DNA of 64,000 nucleotides from Anaeramoeba ignava (lineage: Eukaryota > Metamonada > Anaeramoebidae): contig JAPDFW010000125.1 of assembly GCA_028826165.1 (NCBI GenBank), forward strand, positions 778,001-842,000. Reading direction: 5' to 3'. The notes beneath the pieces were generated by a model. That model saw only the letters and a list, made by a program, of their open reading frames with translations, had not been told where the DNA came from and ran no database searches. The position numbers and the translations under genes are program-made. Shown piece after piece: positions 9,756 to 19,817 of this stretch (position 1 is the stretch's first letter; every line of letters begins with the position of its first letter).

Positions 9756-11606
9756 TTAATTTTGATTATTAAATTTGTTAATTAATAAATCAAATAAATT
9801 TGGATTTGTTTGATTTAATTGAAAATAATCAATTCCTGTTTCTAGTTCATTAATTATTTCTTGTGTAATTTGAATTTCTTCTTTAATTTGATTTGAATAA
9901 ATCCAATATTCAAATATTTGAAATGATTTATTACTTAATTCACTATAATCTGTAACTTTATTTGATTTATCTTCAGTTACAGATAAAAACATTCCTCGAT
10001 ATAATTCACTTCTCATTATTAATATTAATTTTGGAAATTTATATTGTTTTTCTTTTCTTTCAATAATAAAATCTTTTTCATTTTCATTTTCATTTTCATT
10101 TAAATAAATTCTTTTAATTGTTTCTTCAATTTTTTCATTGGAATTTATAATTTCTTTAATTTCAGAATATAATTTTAGATTTATTATTCTGTTTGAATAA
10201 ATCATTTCAAATATTTGATTTGATTCTTTAATTGATTTATTTGAAATAATTTCTTGAAGTTTTTCAATTTCAATTTGATTTTGATTTAATCTATATTTTA
10301 ATATTAATTTATGAGCTTTGATTATTTCTCCATTTTTGGTTTTAAATGAAATATCACAAAATTCTTTTCTTTCAAATAATTTTATCAAATCTTCTTCAAG
10401 ATTAGAAAAAGAAAAAGGAGAATAATAAAGAAATGAATTGTAATATCCACAAGAAATATGATAATTGGAAATATCTTCATTAAATCTTAATTTAGGAAGT
10501 TCAATTTGAATTGGAATTAATTGTTCATTTGTATTTCCATTTCCTAATTCACCATAAAAATTACCTCCAAATTCTATCATCTTTTCATTATAAGTTAAAA
10601 TCAAATTATGAAATATCCCACAAGAAATTTCTCGAATATAATTATCATCATTTTCAAATAAAGATGATTTGATTTCAGTAAATTCATAAGTATGTTTATA
10701 TTTGCCAAGTCCATTAAATCGATAATTTCCACATGAATAAAGTTTTCTTTTTGGATTTTCATTTTGATTTTGATTTTCAATTAACATTATTGAATGAACA
10801 TATCCACATTGAATATCAATTATTTCACCTTTTGGAATATTTTGGATTTGGGTTAATTTTTGTGTTTTGGTTTCTTTTCTTGATTCTCCTAATCCAAGTT
10901 GACCTTGTTCATTATCACCACATCCAAATAATTCTTGATTTGAATTTAAAAGAAAAACATGAGTTGAAGAATTTCCTGAAAATATTTTAGAAACATTTTT
11001 CATCATTAAAATTGGTTTTTCTGTTCTTTTAAGTGTTTCAGAATCAAAACCAAGTTGACCATATTTATTTGAACCAATTCCATAAGCATTTTGATTTGAA
11101 GTTAATAAGTAAATTGAATTTGCTCCAGAAACAATACATTGAATTATTCTATCATTTGTATCTTCAATTAATGATGAAATATTGATAAATTCATTTGGAT
11201 TATTTGGATTAATATCGTTTCCTTTGGCAAATACATTTCCTTCTTTTGTTAAAATAGCTTCATTCTCGAAACCAACAGTTACTTTTTGAATATTTTCTTC
11301 AATTTGTATTTTTTCAGGATTTTGATTTGAATTATTTTTATTTAAATATTCTATTGCTTTTCCATTTTTAAAAAGGAAAATTGTTGAATAATAACTTGTT
11401 GAAATTTGTTTAATTTGTTTTTCATTTTCAATTTCATTTTCATTTTCATTTTCAATTTCATTTTCATTTTCATTTTCATTTTCATTTTCATTTTCATTTT
11501 CATTTTCATTTTCAAATTTAAATTGAATCGGTTTTGTTATTTTAATTGGCTTATTTTTGAAAAGGATTGGATTTTGATTTGAACCAAAAAATAAACAATC
11601 ATTCAT
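9756..11606 (-). CDS. RCC1-BTB protein, cluster paralogue 4 (longest)
   Basis: Single exon, 616 residues, the longest copy because its EN tract expanded to about 14 units with two EIEN interruptions. Blades include GSNKYGQLGFD, GDNEQGQLGLGES and GGNFYGELGNGN. The region around YSCGNYRFNGLGKYKHTYEF and the following CGIFHNLIL are shared almost exactly with paralogues 6 and 7, a sign of recent exchange. The second BTB is intact. The first BTB keeps EFCDISFKTKNGEII but has KAHKLIL instead of EAHKLIL, as in most minus-strand copies. Confidence 0.88.
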   Translation of the reverse strand: MNDCLFFGSNQNPILFKNKPIKITKPIQFKFENENENENENENENENENEIENENENEIENEKQIKQISTSYYSTIFLFKNGKAIEYLNKNNSNQNPEKIQIEENIQKVTVGFENEAILTKEGNVFAKGNDINPNNPNEFINISSLIEDTNDRIIQCIVSGANSIYLLTSNQNAYGIGSNKYGQLGFDSETLKRTEKPILMMKNVSKIFSGNSSTHVFLLNSNQELFGCGDNEQGQLGLGESRKETKTQKLTQIQNIPKGEIIDIQCGYVHSIMLIENQNQNENPKRKLYSCGNYRFNGLGKYKHTYEFTEIKSSLFENDDNYIREISCGIFHNLILTYNEKMIEFGGNFYGELGNGNTNEQLIPIQIELPKLRFNEDISNYHISCGYYNSFLYYSPFSFSNLEEDLIKLFERKEFCDISFKTKNGEIIKAHKLILKYRLNQNQIEIEKLQEIISNKSIKESNQIFEMIYSNRIINLKLYSEIKEIINSNEKIEETIKRIYLNENENENEKDFIIERKEKQYKFPKLILIMRSELYRGMFLSVTEDKSNKVTDYSELSNKSFQIFEYWIYSNQIKEEIQITQEIINELETGIDYFQLNQTNPNLFDLLINKFNNQN

Positions 11607-11839
11607 TTTTGAAATGAAAAAAATGAAAAATGAAAAAAATGATTTTGGAATTTTAATTTCAAATTTAATTTTGATTTTTAATTTTAATTTTAATTTTGAT
11701 TTTGATTTTGATTTGGATTTTAATTTAATTTTAATTTTGATTTTGATTTTAATTTTAATTTTGATTTGAATTTTAATTTTTAATTTTAATTTTGATTTTG
11801 ATTTTGATTTTGATTTTGATTTTGATTTTGATTTTGATT

Positions 11840-13600
11840 TTAATTTTGATTTTGATTTTTAAATTTGTTAATTAATAAATCAAATAAATTTGGATTTGTT
11901 TGATTTAATTGAAAATAATCAATTCCAATTTTAATTTCATCAATAATTTCTTGTGTAATTTGGATATCATCTTTGATTTGATTTAAATAAATCCAATATT
12001 CAAATATTTGAAATGATTTATTACTTAATTCACTATAATCTGTAACTTTATTAGAAGTATCTTCAGTTACAGATAAAAACATTCCTCGATATAATTCACT
12101 TCTCATTATTAATATTAATTTGGGAAATTTATATTTCTTTTCTTTTCTTTCAATAATAAAATCTTTTTCATTTTCATTTTCATTTAAATAAATTCTTTTC
12201 ATTGTTTCTTCAATTTTTTCATTTGAATTTATAATTTCTTTAATTTCAGGATATAATTTTGGATTTATTATTCTGTTTGAATAAATCATTTCAAATATTT
12301 GATTTGATTCTTTAATTGATTTATTTGAAATAATTTCTTTAAGTTTTTCAATTTGATTTTCATTTTGATTTAATCTATATTTCAATATTAATTTATGAGC
12401 TTTAATTATTTCTCCATTTTTGGTTTTAAATGAAATATTACAAAATTCTTTTCTTTCAAATAATTTTATCAAATCTTCTTCAAGATTGGAAAAAGAAGGA
12501 AGAGAATAATAAATAAATGAATTGTGATTCCCACAATAAATATGATAATTAGAAATATTTTCATTAAATCTTAATTTAGGAAGTTCAATTTGGATTGGAA
12601 TTTCTTGAAAAAAATATATATCTTCAGTTCCTAATTCACCAGAATAATTACTTCCAAATACTATTAATTTTGATTTGGAAGTTAAAATCAAATTATGAAA
12701 ATTTCCAACAGAAAAATCAAGAATATTATCATTTTTAAATAAAGATGATTTGATTTCAGTAAATTCATAAGTATCTTCTTCATATTTGCCAAGTCCATTA
12801 GATTGGTAGTTTCCACATGAATAAAATTTTCTTTTTGGATTTTGATTTTCATCTTCATCTTCAATCAACATTATTGAATGATAAATTCCACATTGAATAT
12901 CAATTATTTTGCCTTTTGGAATATTTTGGATTTGTGTTAATTTTTGGATTTTTGATTCTTTTAATTTTCCTAATCCAAGTTGACCATATAAATTATTTCC
13001 GCATCCAAATAATTCTTGATTTGAATTTAAAAGAAAAACATGCTTTGAAGAATTTCCTGAAAATATTTTAGAAACATTTTTCATCATTAAAATTGGTTTT
13101 TTTGTTTTTTTAAGTGTTTTGGAATCAAAACCAAGTTGACTATATTCATTTGAACCAATTCCATAAGCATTTTGATTTGAAGTTAATAAGTAAATTGAAT
13201 TATTTCCAGAAACAATATCTTGAATTATTCTATCATTTGTATCTTCAATTAATGATGAAATATTGATAAATTTATTTGGATTATTTGAATTAATATCATA
13301 TCCTTTGGCAAATACATTTCCTTCTATTGTTAAAATAGCTTCATTTCCATCACCAACAGTTACTTTTTGAATATTTTCTTCAATTTGGATTTTTTTAGAA
13401 TTTTGATTTGAATATTCTATTGCTTTTCCATTTTTAAAAAGGAAAATTGTTACAAAATAACCTGATGAAATTTGTTTAATTTGTTTTTCATTTTCATTTT
13501 CATTTTCAAATTTAAATTGAATTGGTTTTGTTATTATTTCTGTTTCATTTTTGAAAAGTTTTGGATAATGATTTAAACCAAAAAATAAACAATCATTCAT
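11840..13600 (-). CDS. RCC1-BTB protein, cluster paralogue 5
   Basis: Single exon, 586 residues with a short (EN)3 tract and a shortened segment after KAIEY. Blades include GSNEYSQLGFD, GNNLYGQLGLGK and GSNYSGELGTED followed by the unusual aromatic loop IYFFQEIP. The C-terminus reads NKFKNQNQN; the extra QN comes from the adjoining AAAATC hexamer. In the second BTB, EDTSNKV replaces the usual EDKSNKV, a variant shared with paralogue 8. Confidence 0.88.
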   Translation of the reverse strand: MNDCLFFGLNHYPKLFKNETEIITKPIQFKFENENENEKQIKQISSGYFVTIFLFKNGKAIEYSNQNSKKIQIEENIQKVTVGDGNEAILTIEGNVFAKGYDINSNNPNKFINISSLIEDTNDRIIQDIVSGNNSIYLLTSNQNAYGIGSNEYSQLGFDSKTLKKTKKPILMMKNVSKIFSGNSSKHVFLLNSNQELFGCGNNLYGQLGLGKLKESKIQKLTQIQNIPKGKIIDIQCGIYHSIMLIEDEDENQNPKRKFYSCGNYQSNGLGKYEEDTYEFTEIKSSLFKNDNILDFSVGNFHNLILTSKSKLIVFGSNYSGELGTEDIYFFQEIPIQIELPKLRFNENISNYHIYCGNHNSFIYYSLPSFSNLEEDLIKLFERKEFCNISFKTKNGEIIKAHKLILKYRLNQNENQIEKLKEIISNKSIKESNQIFEMIYSNRIINPKLYPEIKEIINSNEKIEETMKRIYLNENENEKDFIIERKEKKYKFPKLILIMRSELYRGMFLSVTEDTSNKVTDYSELSNKSFQIFEYWIYLNQIKDDIQITQEIIDEIKIGIDYFQLNQTNPNLFDLLINKFKNQNQN

Positions 13601-13986
13601 TTTTGAAATGAAAAAAAATGAAAAAATGAAAAAAATGAAAAATGAAATTTTTAATTTTAATTTGATTTTGATTTTAATTTTAATTTTAATTTTAAATTTT
13701 GATTTTAATTTTGATTTTAATTTTAATTTTAATTTTAATTTTAATTTTAATTTTAATTTTTAATTTTAATTTTAATTTTGATTTTAATTTTAATTTAAAT
13801 TTAATTTTAATTTTAATTTTAAATTTTAATTTTAATTTTGATTTTAATTTTAATTTTTAATTTTAATTTTAAATTTTAATTTTAATTTTAATTTGAATTT
13901 TAATTTGAATTTTAATTTTGATTTTAATTTTGATTTTGATTTTAATTATTAAATTTTAATTTTAATTTTAATTTTAAATTTTAATT
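13601..13986. repeat. AATTTT/GATTTT hexanucleotide repeat spacer
   Basis: This 386-bp spacer is built of AATTTT with GATTTT variants (reverse complement of AAAATT/AAAATC). The end next to 13601 carries the reverse-complement ATGAAAAAAATG promoter-like tract of paralogue 5. No gene is seen. Confidence 0.88.
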
Positions 13987-15750
13987 TTAAATTTTGTTAA
14001 TTAATAAATCAAATAAATTTGGATTTGTTTCATTTAATTGAAAATAATCAATTCCAATTTGAATTTCATTAATAATTTCTTGTGTAATTTGAATTCCTTT
14101 TTTAATTTGATTTGAATAAATCCAATATTCAAATATTTCAAATGATTTATTACTTAATTCACTATAATCTGTAACTTTATTTGATTTATCTTCAGTTACA
14201 GATAAAAACATTCCTCGATATAATTCACTTCTCATTATTAATATTAATTTGGGAAATTTATATTGTTTTTCTTTTCTTTCAATTATAAAATCTTTTTCAT
14301 TTTCATTTTCATTTAAATAAATTCTTTTAATTGTTTCTTCAATTTTTTCATTGGAATTTATAATTTCTTTAATTTCAGAATATAATTTTGGATTTATTAT
14401 TCTGTTTGAATAAATCATTTCAAATATTTGATTTGATTCTTTAATTGATTTTTTTGAAATAATTTCTTTAAGTTTTTCAATTTGATTTTGATTTTGATTT
14501 AATCTATATTTCAATATTAATTTATGAGCTTTGATTATTTCTCCATTTTCTGTTTTAAATGAAATATCACAAAATTCTTTTCTTTCAAATAATTTTATCA
14601 AATCTTCTTCAAGATTGGAAAAAGAAAGAGAAGAATAATAAAGAAATGAATTGTAATATCCACAAGAAATATGATAATTGGAAATATCTTTATTAAATCT
14701 TAATTTAGGAAGTTCAATTTGAATTGGAATTAATTGTTCATTTGTATTTCCATTTCCTAATTCACCATAAAAATTACCTCCAAATACTATCATCTTTTCA
14801 TTGGAAGTTAAAATCAAAGTATGAAATATCCCACAAGAAATTTCTCGAATATAATTATCATCATTTTCAAATAAAGATGATTTGATTTCAGTAAATTCAT
14901 AAGTATGTTTATATTTGTCAAGTCCATTAAATCGATAATTTCCACATGAATAAAGTTTTCTTTTTGGATTTTGATTTTGATTTTGATTTTCAATCAACAT
15001 TACTGAATGAACATATCCACATTGAATATCAATTATTTCACCTTTTGGAATATTTTGGATTTGAGTTAATTTTTGGATTTTTCTTTCTTCTTTTCTTGAT
15101 TCTCCTAATCCAAGTTGACCTTGTTCATTATCACCACATCCAAATAATTCTTGATTTGAATTTAAAAGAAAAACATGATTTGAAACAATTCCTGAAAATA
15201 TTTTAGAAGCATTTTTCATCATTAAAATTGGTTTTTCTGTTTTTTTAAGTGTTTGAAAATCATAACCAAGTTGACCATCTTGATTTGAACCAATTCCGTA
15301 AACATTTTGATTTGAAGTTAATAAGTAAATTGAATTTCTTCCAGAAACAATATCTTCAATTATTCTATCGTTTGTATCTTCAATTAATGATGAAATATTG
15401 ATAAATTCATTTGAATTTTCTGGATTAATATTTCTTCCTTTGGCAAATACATTTCCTTCTATTGTTAAAATAGCTTCATTTTGCCAACCAACAGTTACTT
15501 TTTGAATATTTTCTTTAATTTGAATTTTTGAAGGATTTTTATTTGAATCTTTTGAATATTCTATTGCTTTTCCATTTTTAAAAAGGAAAATTGTTGAATA
15601 ATAACTTGATGAAATTTGTTTAATTTGTTTTTCATTTTCATTTTCATTTTCATTTTCAAATTTAAATTGAATTGGTTTTGTTATCTTAGTTGGTTTATTT
15701 TTGAAAAGGATTGGATTTTGATTTGAACCAAAAAATAAACAATCATTCAT
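13987..15750 (-). CDS. RCC1-BTB protein, cluster paralogue 6
   Basis: Single exon, 587 residues with an (EN)4 tract. It ends early at NLFDLLINKI, while every other copy continues NKF(K/N)N..., so the tail was lost to a change at the hexamer border. Blades include GSNQDGQLGYD, GDNEQGQLGLGES and GGNFYGELGNGN. It has ASKIFSGIVS where most have VSKIFSGNSS, and FNGLDKYKHTYEF. Its propeller C-half is nearly the same as paralogues 4 and 7. Confidence 0.87.
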   Translation of the reverse strand: MNDCLFFGSNQNPILFKNKPTKITKPIQFKFENENENENEKQIKQISSSYYSTIFLFKNGKAIEYSKDSNKNPSKIQIKENIQKVTVGWQNEAILTIEGNVFAKGRNINPENSNEFINISSLIEDTNDRIIEDIVSGRNSIYLLTSNQNVYGIGSNQDGQLGYDFQTLKKTEKPILMMKNASKIFSGIVSNHVFLLNSNQELFGCGDNEQGQLGLGESRKEERKIQKLTQIQNIPKGEIIDIQCGYVHSVMLIENQNQNQNPKRKLYSCGNYRFNGLDKYKHTYEFTEIKSSLFENDDNYIREISCGIFHTLILTSNEKMIVFGGNFYGELGNGNTNEQLIPIQIELPKLRFNKDISNYHISCGYYNSFLYYSSLSFSNLEEDLIKLFERKEFCDISFKTENGEIIKAHKLILKYRLNQNQNQIEKLKEIISKKSIKESNQIFEMIYSNRIINPKLYSEIKEIINSNEKIEETIKRIYLNENENEKDFIIERKEKQYKFPKLILIMRSELYRGMFLSVTEDKSNKVTDYSELSNKSFEIFEYWIYSNQIKKGIQITQEIINEIQIGIDYFQLNETNPNLFDLLINKI

Positions 15751-15824
15751 TTTTGAAATGAAAAAAAATGAAAAATGAAAAATGAAAAATAAAAAAAAAT
15801 TTAATTTTAATTTTAATTTTAATT

Positions 15825-17627
15825 TTAATTTTGATTTTGATTATTAAATTTGTTAATTAATAAATCAAATAAATTTGGATTTGTTTGATTTAATTGAAAA
15901 TAATCAATTCCAATTTGAATTTCATCAATGATTTCTTGTGTAATTTGGATATCATCTTTGATTTGATTTAAATAAATCCAATATTCAAATATTTGAAATG
16001 ATTTATTACTTAATTCACTATAATCTGTAACTTTATTTGATTTATCTTCAGTTACAGATAAAAACATTCCTCGATATAATTCACTTCTCATTATTAATAT
16101 TAATTTTGGAAATTTATATTTCTTTTCTTTTCTTTCAATTATAAAATCATTTTCATTTTCATTTTCATTTAAATAAATTCTTTTCATTGTTTCTTCTATT
16201 TTTTCATTTGAATTTATAATTTCTTTAATTTCATAATATAATTTTGGATTTATTTTAGAATTGTTTGAATAAATCATTTCAAATATTTGATTTGATTCTT
16301 TAATTGATTTTTTTGAAATAATTTCTTGAAGTTTTTCAATTTGATTTTCATTTTGATCTAATCTATATTTCAATATTAATTTATGAGCTTTGATTATTTC
16401 TCCATTTTTGGTTTTAAATGAAATATCACAAAATTCTTTTCTTTCAAATAATTTTATCAAATCTTCTTCAAGATTGGAAAAAGAAGGATGAGAATAATAA
16501 AGAAAAGATCTCCGATATCCACAAAGAACATGATAATTGGAAATATCTTCATTAAATCTTAATTTAGGAAGTTCAATTTGAATTGGAATTAATTGTTCAT
16601 TTGTATTTCCATTTCCTAATTCACCATAAAAATTACCTCCAAATACTATCATCTTTTCATTGGAAGTTAAAATCAAAGTATGAAATATCCCACAAGAAAT
16701 TTCTCGAATATAATCATCTTCTTCAAATAAAGATGATTTGATTTCAGTAAATTCATTAATATGTTTATATTTGCCAAGTCCATTAAATCGATAATTTCCA
16801 CATGAATAAAGTTTTCTTTTTAGATTTTGATTTTGATTTTCATTTTCAATTAACATTATTGAATGAACATATCCACATTGAATATCAATTATTTCACCTT
16901 TTGGAATATTTTGGATTTGGGTTAATTTTTGGATTTTTATTTCTCCTTTTCTTGATTCTCCTAATCCAAGTTGACCTTGTTCATTATCACCACATCCAAA
17001 TAATTCTTGATTTGAATTTAAAAGAAAAACATGAATTGAAACAATTCCTGAAAATATTTTAGAAACATTTTTCATCATTAAAATTGGTTTTTCTGTTTTT
17101 GGAAGTGTTTCAGAATCAAATCCAAGTTGACCATCTTGATTTGAACCAATTCCATAAGCATTTTGATTTGAAGTTAATAAGTAAATTGAATTTCTTCCAG
17201 AAACAATATCTTGAATTATTCTATCATTTGTATCTTCAATTAATGATGAAATATTGATAAATTCATTTGGATTATTTGGATTAATATCTTTTCCTTTGGC
17301 AAATACATTTCCTTCTTTTGTTAAAATAGCTTCATTCTGCCAACCAACAGTTACTTTTTGAATATTTTCAATTTGAATTTTTGAAGGATTTTGATTTGAA
17401 TTATTTTTACTTAAATATTCTATTGCTTTTCCATTTTTAAAAAGGAAAATTGTTGAATAATAACTTGTTGAAATTTGTTTAATTTGTTTTTCATTTTCAT
17501 TTTCATTTTCATTTTCATTTTCATTTTCATTTTCAAATTTAAATTGAATCGGTTTTGTTATTTTAGTTGGCTTATTTTTGAAAAGGATTGGATTTTGATT
17601 TGAACCAAAAAATAAACAATCATTCAT
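15825..17627 (-). CDS. RCC1-BTB protein, cluster paralogue 7
   Basis: Single exon, 600 residues with an (EN)7 tract. The propeller matches paralogues 4 and 6 (GDNEQGQLGLGES, GGNFYGELGNGN). The stretch from NYHVLCGYRRSFLYYSHPS through the first BTB-like region is instead shared with paralogue 8 and absent elsewhere. This switch inside one frame shows mosaic ancestry. Its stop lies only 74 bp upstream of the paralogue 6 ATG, so paralogue 6 has almost no private promoter sequence. Confidence 0.88.
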   Translation of the reverse strand: MNDCLFFGSNQNPILFKNKPTKITKPIQFKFENENENENENENENEKQIKQISTSYYSTIFLFKNGKAIEYLSKNNSNQNPSKIQIENIQKVTVGWQNEAILTKEGNVFAKGKDINPNNPNEFINISSLIEDTNDRIIQDIVSGRNSIYLLTSNQNAYGIGSNQDGQLGFDSETLPKTEKPILMMKNVSKIFSGIVSIHVFLLNSNQELFGCGDNEQGQLGLGESRKGEIKIQKLTQIQNIPKGEIIDIQCGYVHSIMLIENENQNQNLKRKLYSCGNYRFNGLGKYKHINEFTEIKSSLFEEDDYIREISCGIFHTLILTSNEKMIVFGGNFYGELGNGNTNEQLIPIQIELPKLRFNEDISNYHVLCGYRRSFLYYSHPSFSNLEEDLIKLFERKEFCDISFKTKNGEIIKAHKLILKYRLDQNENQIEKLQEIISKKSIKESNQIFEMIYSNNSKINPKLYYEIKEIINSNEKIEETMKRIYLNENENENDFIIERKEKKYKFPKLILIMRSELYRGMFLSVTEDKSNKVTDYSELSNKSFQIFEYWIYLNQIKDDIQITQEIIDEIQIGIDYFQLNQTNPNLFDLLINKFNNQNQN

Positions 17628-17914
17628 TTTTGAAATGAAAAAAATGAAAAATGAAAAAATGAAAAATGAAATTTTTAATTTTAATTTTGATTTTAATTTA
17701 AATTTAATTTTGATTTTAATTTAAATTTAATTTTGATTTTAATTTTAATTTTAATTTTAATTTTAATTTTAATTTTATTTTTGATTTTAATTTTTGATTT
17801 TAATTTTAATTTTAAATTTTGATTTTAATTTTAATTTTAATTTTGATTTTGATTTTAATTTTAATTTTGATTTTAATTTTAATTTTAATTTTAATTTTAA
17901 TTTTAATTTTGATT

Positions 17915-19687
17915 TTAATTTTGGTTATTAAATTTGTTAATTAATAAATCAAATAAATTTGGATTTGTTTGATTTAATTGAAAATAATCAATTCCTATTT
18001 TAATTTCATCAATTATTTGTTGTGTAATTTCAATTCCTTCTTTAATTTGATTTGAATAAATCCAATATTCAAATATTTGAAATGATTTATTACTTAATTC
18101 ACTATAATCTGTAACTTTATTAGAAGTATCTTCTGTTACAGATAAAAACATTCCTCGATATAATTCACTTCTCATTATTAATATTAATTTTGGAAATTTA
18201 TATTTCTTTTCTTTTCTTTCAATTATAAAATCTTTTTCATTTTCATTTAAATAAATTCTTTTCATTGTTTCTTCTATTTTTTCATTGGAATTTATAATTT
18301 CTTTAATTTCTAAATATAATTTTGGATTTATTTTGGAATTGTTTGAATAAATCATTTCAAATATTTGATTTGATTCTTTAATTGATTTTTTTGAAATAAT
18401 TTCTTTAAGTTTTTCAATTTGATTTTCATTTTGATCTAATCTATATTTCAATATTAATTTATGAGCTTTGATTATTTCTCCATTTTTGGTTTTAAATGAA
18501 ATATCACAAAATTCTTTTCTTTCAAATAATTTTATCAAATCTTCTTCAAGATTGGAAAAAGAAGGATGAGAATAATAAAGAAAAGATCTCCGATATCCAC
18601 AAAGAACATGATAATTAGAAATATCTTCATTAAATCTTAATTTAGGAAGTTCAATTTGAATTGGAATTGATTGTTCATTTGTATATCCAGTTCCTAATTG
18701 ACCGAAATTATTATTTCCAAATCCTATTAATTTCTCTTTGGAAGTTAAAATCAAAGTATGAATATTTCCAACAGAAAAATCAAGAATATTATCATCATTT
18801 TCAAATAAAGATGATTTGATTTCAGTAAATTCATTAGTATGTTTATATTTGTCAAGTCCATTAAATCGATAATTTCCACATGAATAAAGTTTTCTTTTTG
18901 GATTTTGATTTTGATTTTCAATAAACATTATTGAATGAGAAGTTCCACATTGAATATCAATTATTTCACCTTTTGGAATATTTTGTATTTTGGTTAATTT
19001 TTGGATTTTTGTTTCTTGTTTTCTTGATTCTCCTAATCCAAGTTGAGCATATTCATTATATCCGCATCCAAATAATTCTTGATTTGAATTTAAAAGAAAA
19101 ACATGCTTTGAATCAATTCCTGAAAATATTTTAGAAACATTTTTCATAATTAAAATTGGCTTTTCTGTTTCATTAAGTGTTTTAGAATATAAACCAAGTT
19201 GACCAAGTTCATTTGAACCAATTCCATAAACATTTTGATTTGAAGTTAATAAGTAAATTGAATTTTCTCCAGAAACAATATCTTGAATTATTCTATCATT
19301 TGTATCTTCAATTAATGATGAAATATTGATAAATTCATTTGGATTATCTGGATCAATATCTTTTCCTTTGGCAAATACATTTCCTTCTTTTGTTAAAATA
19401 GCTTCGTTTTGATAACCAACAGTTACTTTTTGAATATTTTCTTCAATTTGGATTTTTGAAGGATTTTGATTTGAATCTTTTAGGTATTCTATTGCTTTTC
19501 CATTTTTAAAAAGGAAAATTGTTGAAAAAAAACTTGATGAAATTTGTTTAATTTGTTTTTCATTTTCATTTTCATTTTCATTTTCATTTTCAAATTTAAA
19601 TTGAATTGGTTTTTTTATTATTATATTTGTTTCATTTTTGATAAGAATTGGGTATTTATTATAACCAAAAAATAAAATTTCATTCAT
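17915..19687 (-). CDS. RCC1-BTB protein, cluster paralogue 8
   Basis: Single exon, 590 residues with an (EN)5 tract. It opens with MNEILFFGYN rather than MNDCLFFG, as paralogue 10 does, and has an extra isoleucine (NIIIKKPIQ) before the first blade. Blades include GSNELGQLGLYS, GYNEYAQLGLGES and GNNNFGQLGTGY. From the YRRSF block onward it matches paralogue 7. It has EDTSNKV in the second BTB like paralogue 5. Each half thus has a different closest relative in the cluster. Confidence 0.88.
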   Translation of the reverse strand: MNEILFFGYNKYPILIKNETNIIIKKPIQFKFENENENENENEKQIKQISSSFFSTIFLFKNGKAIEYLKDSNQNPSKIQIEENIQKVTVGYQNEAILTKEGNVFAKGKDIDPDNPNEFINISSLIEDTNDRIIQDIVSGENSIYLLTSNQNVYGIGSNELGQLGLYSKTLNETEKPILIMKNVSKIFSGIDSKHVFLLNSNQELFGCGYNEYAQLGLGESRKQETKIQKLTKIQNIPKGEIIDIQCGTSHSIMFIENQNQNPKRKLYSCGNYRFNGLDKYKHTNEFTEIKSSLFENDDNILDFSVGNIHTLILTSKEKLIGFGNNNFGQLGTGYTNEQSIPIQIELPKLRFNEDISNYHVLCGYRRSFLYYSHPSFSNLEEDLIKLFERKEFCDISFKTKNGEIIKAHKLILKYRLDQNENQIEKLKEIISKKSIKESNQIFEMIYSNNSKINPKLYLEIKEIINSNEKIEETMKRIYLNENEKDFIIERKEKKYKFPKLILIMRSELYRGMFLSVTEDTSNKVTDYSELSNKSFQIFEYWIYSNQIKEGIEITQQIIDEIKIGIDYFQLNQTNPNLFDLLINKFNNQN

Positions 19688-19817
19688 TTTTGAAAAGAAA
19701 AAAATGAAAAATGAAAAATGAAAAAAAAATTTGATTTTAATTTTTAATTTTAATTTTAATTTTAATTTTAATTTTAATTTTTGATTTTAATTTTAATTTT
19801 AAATTTTAATTTTGATT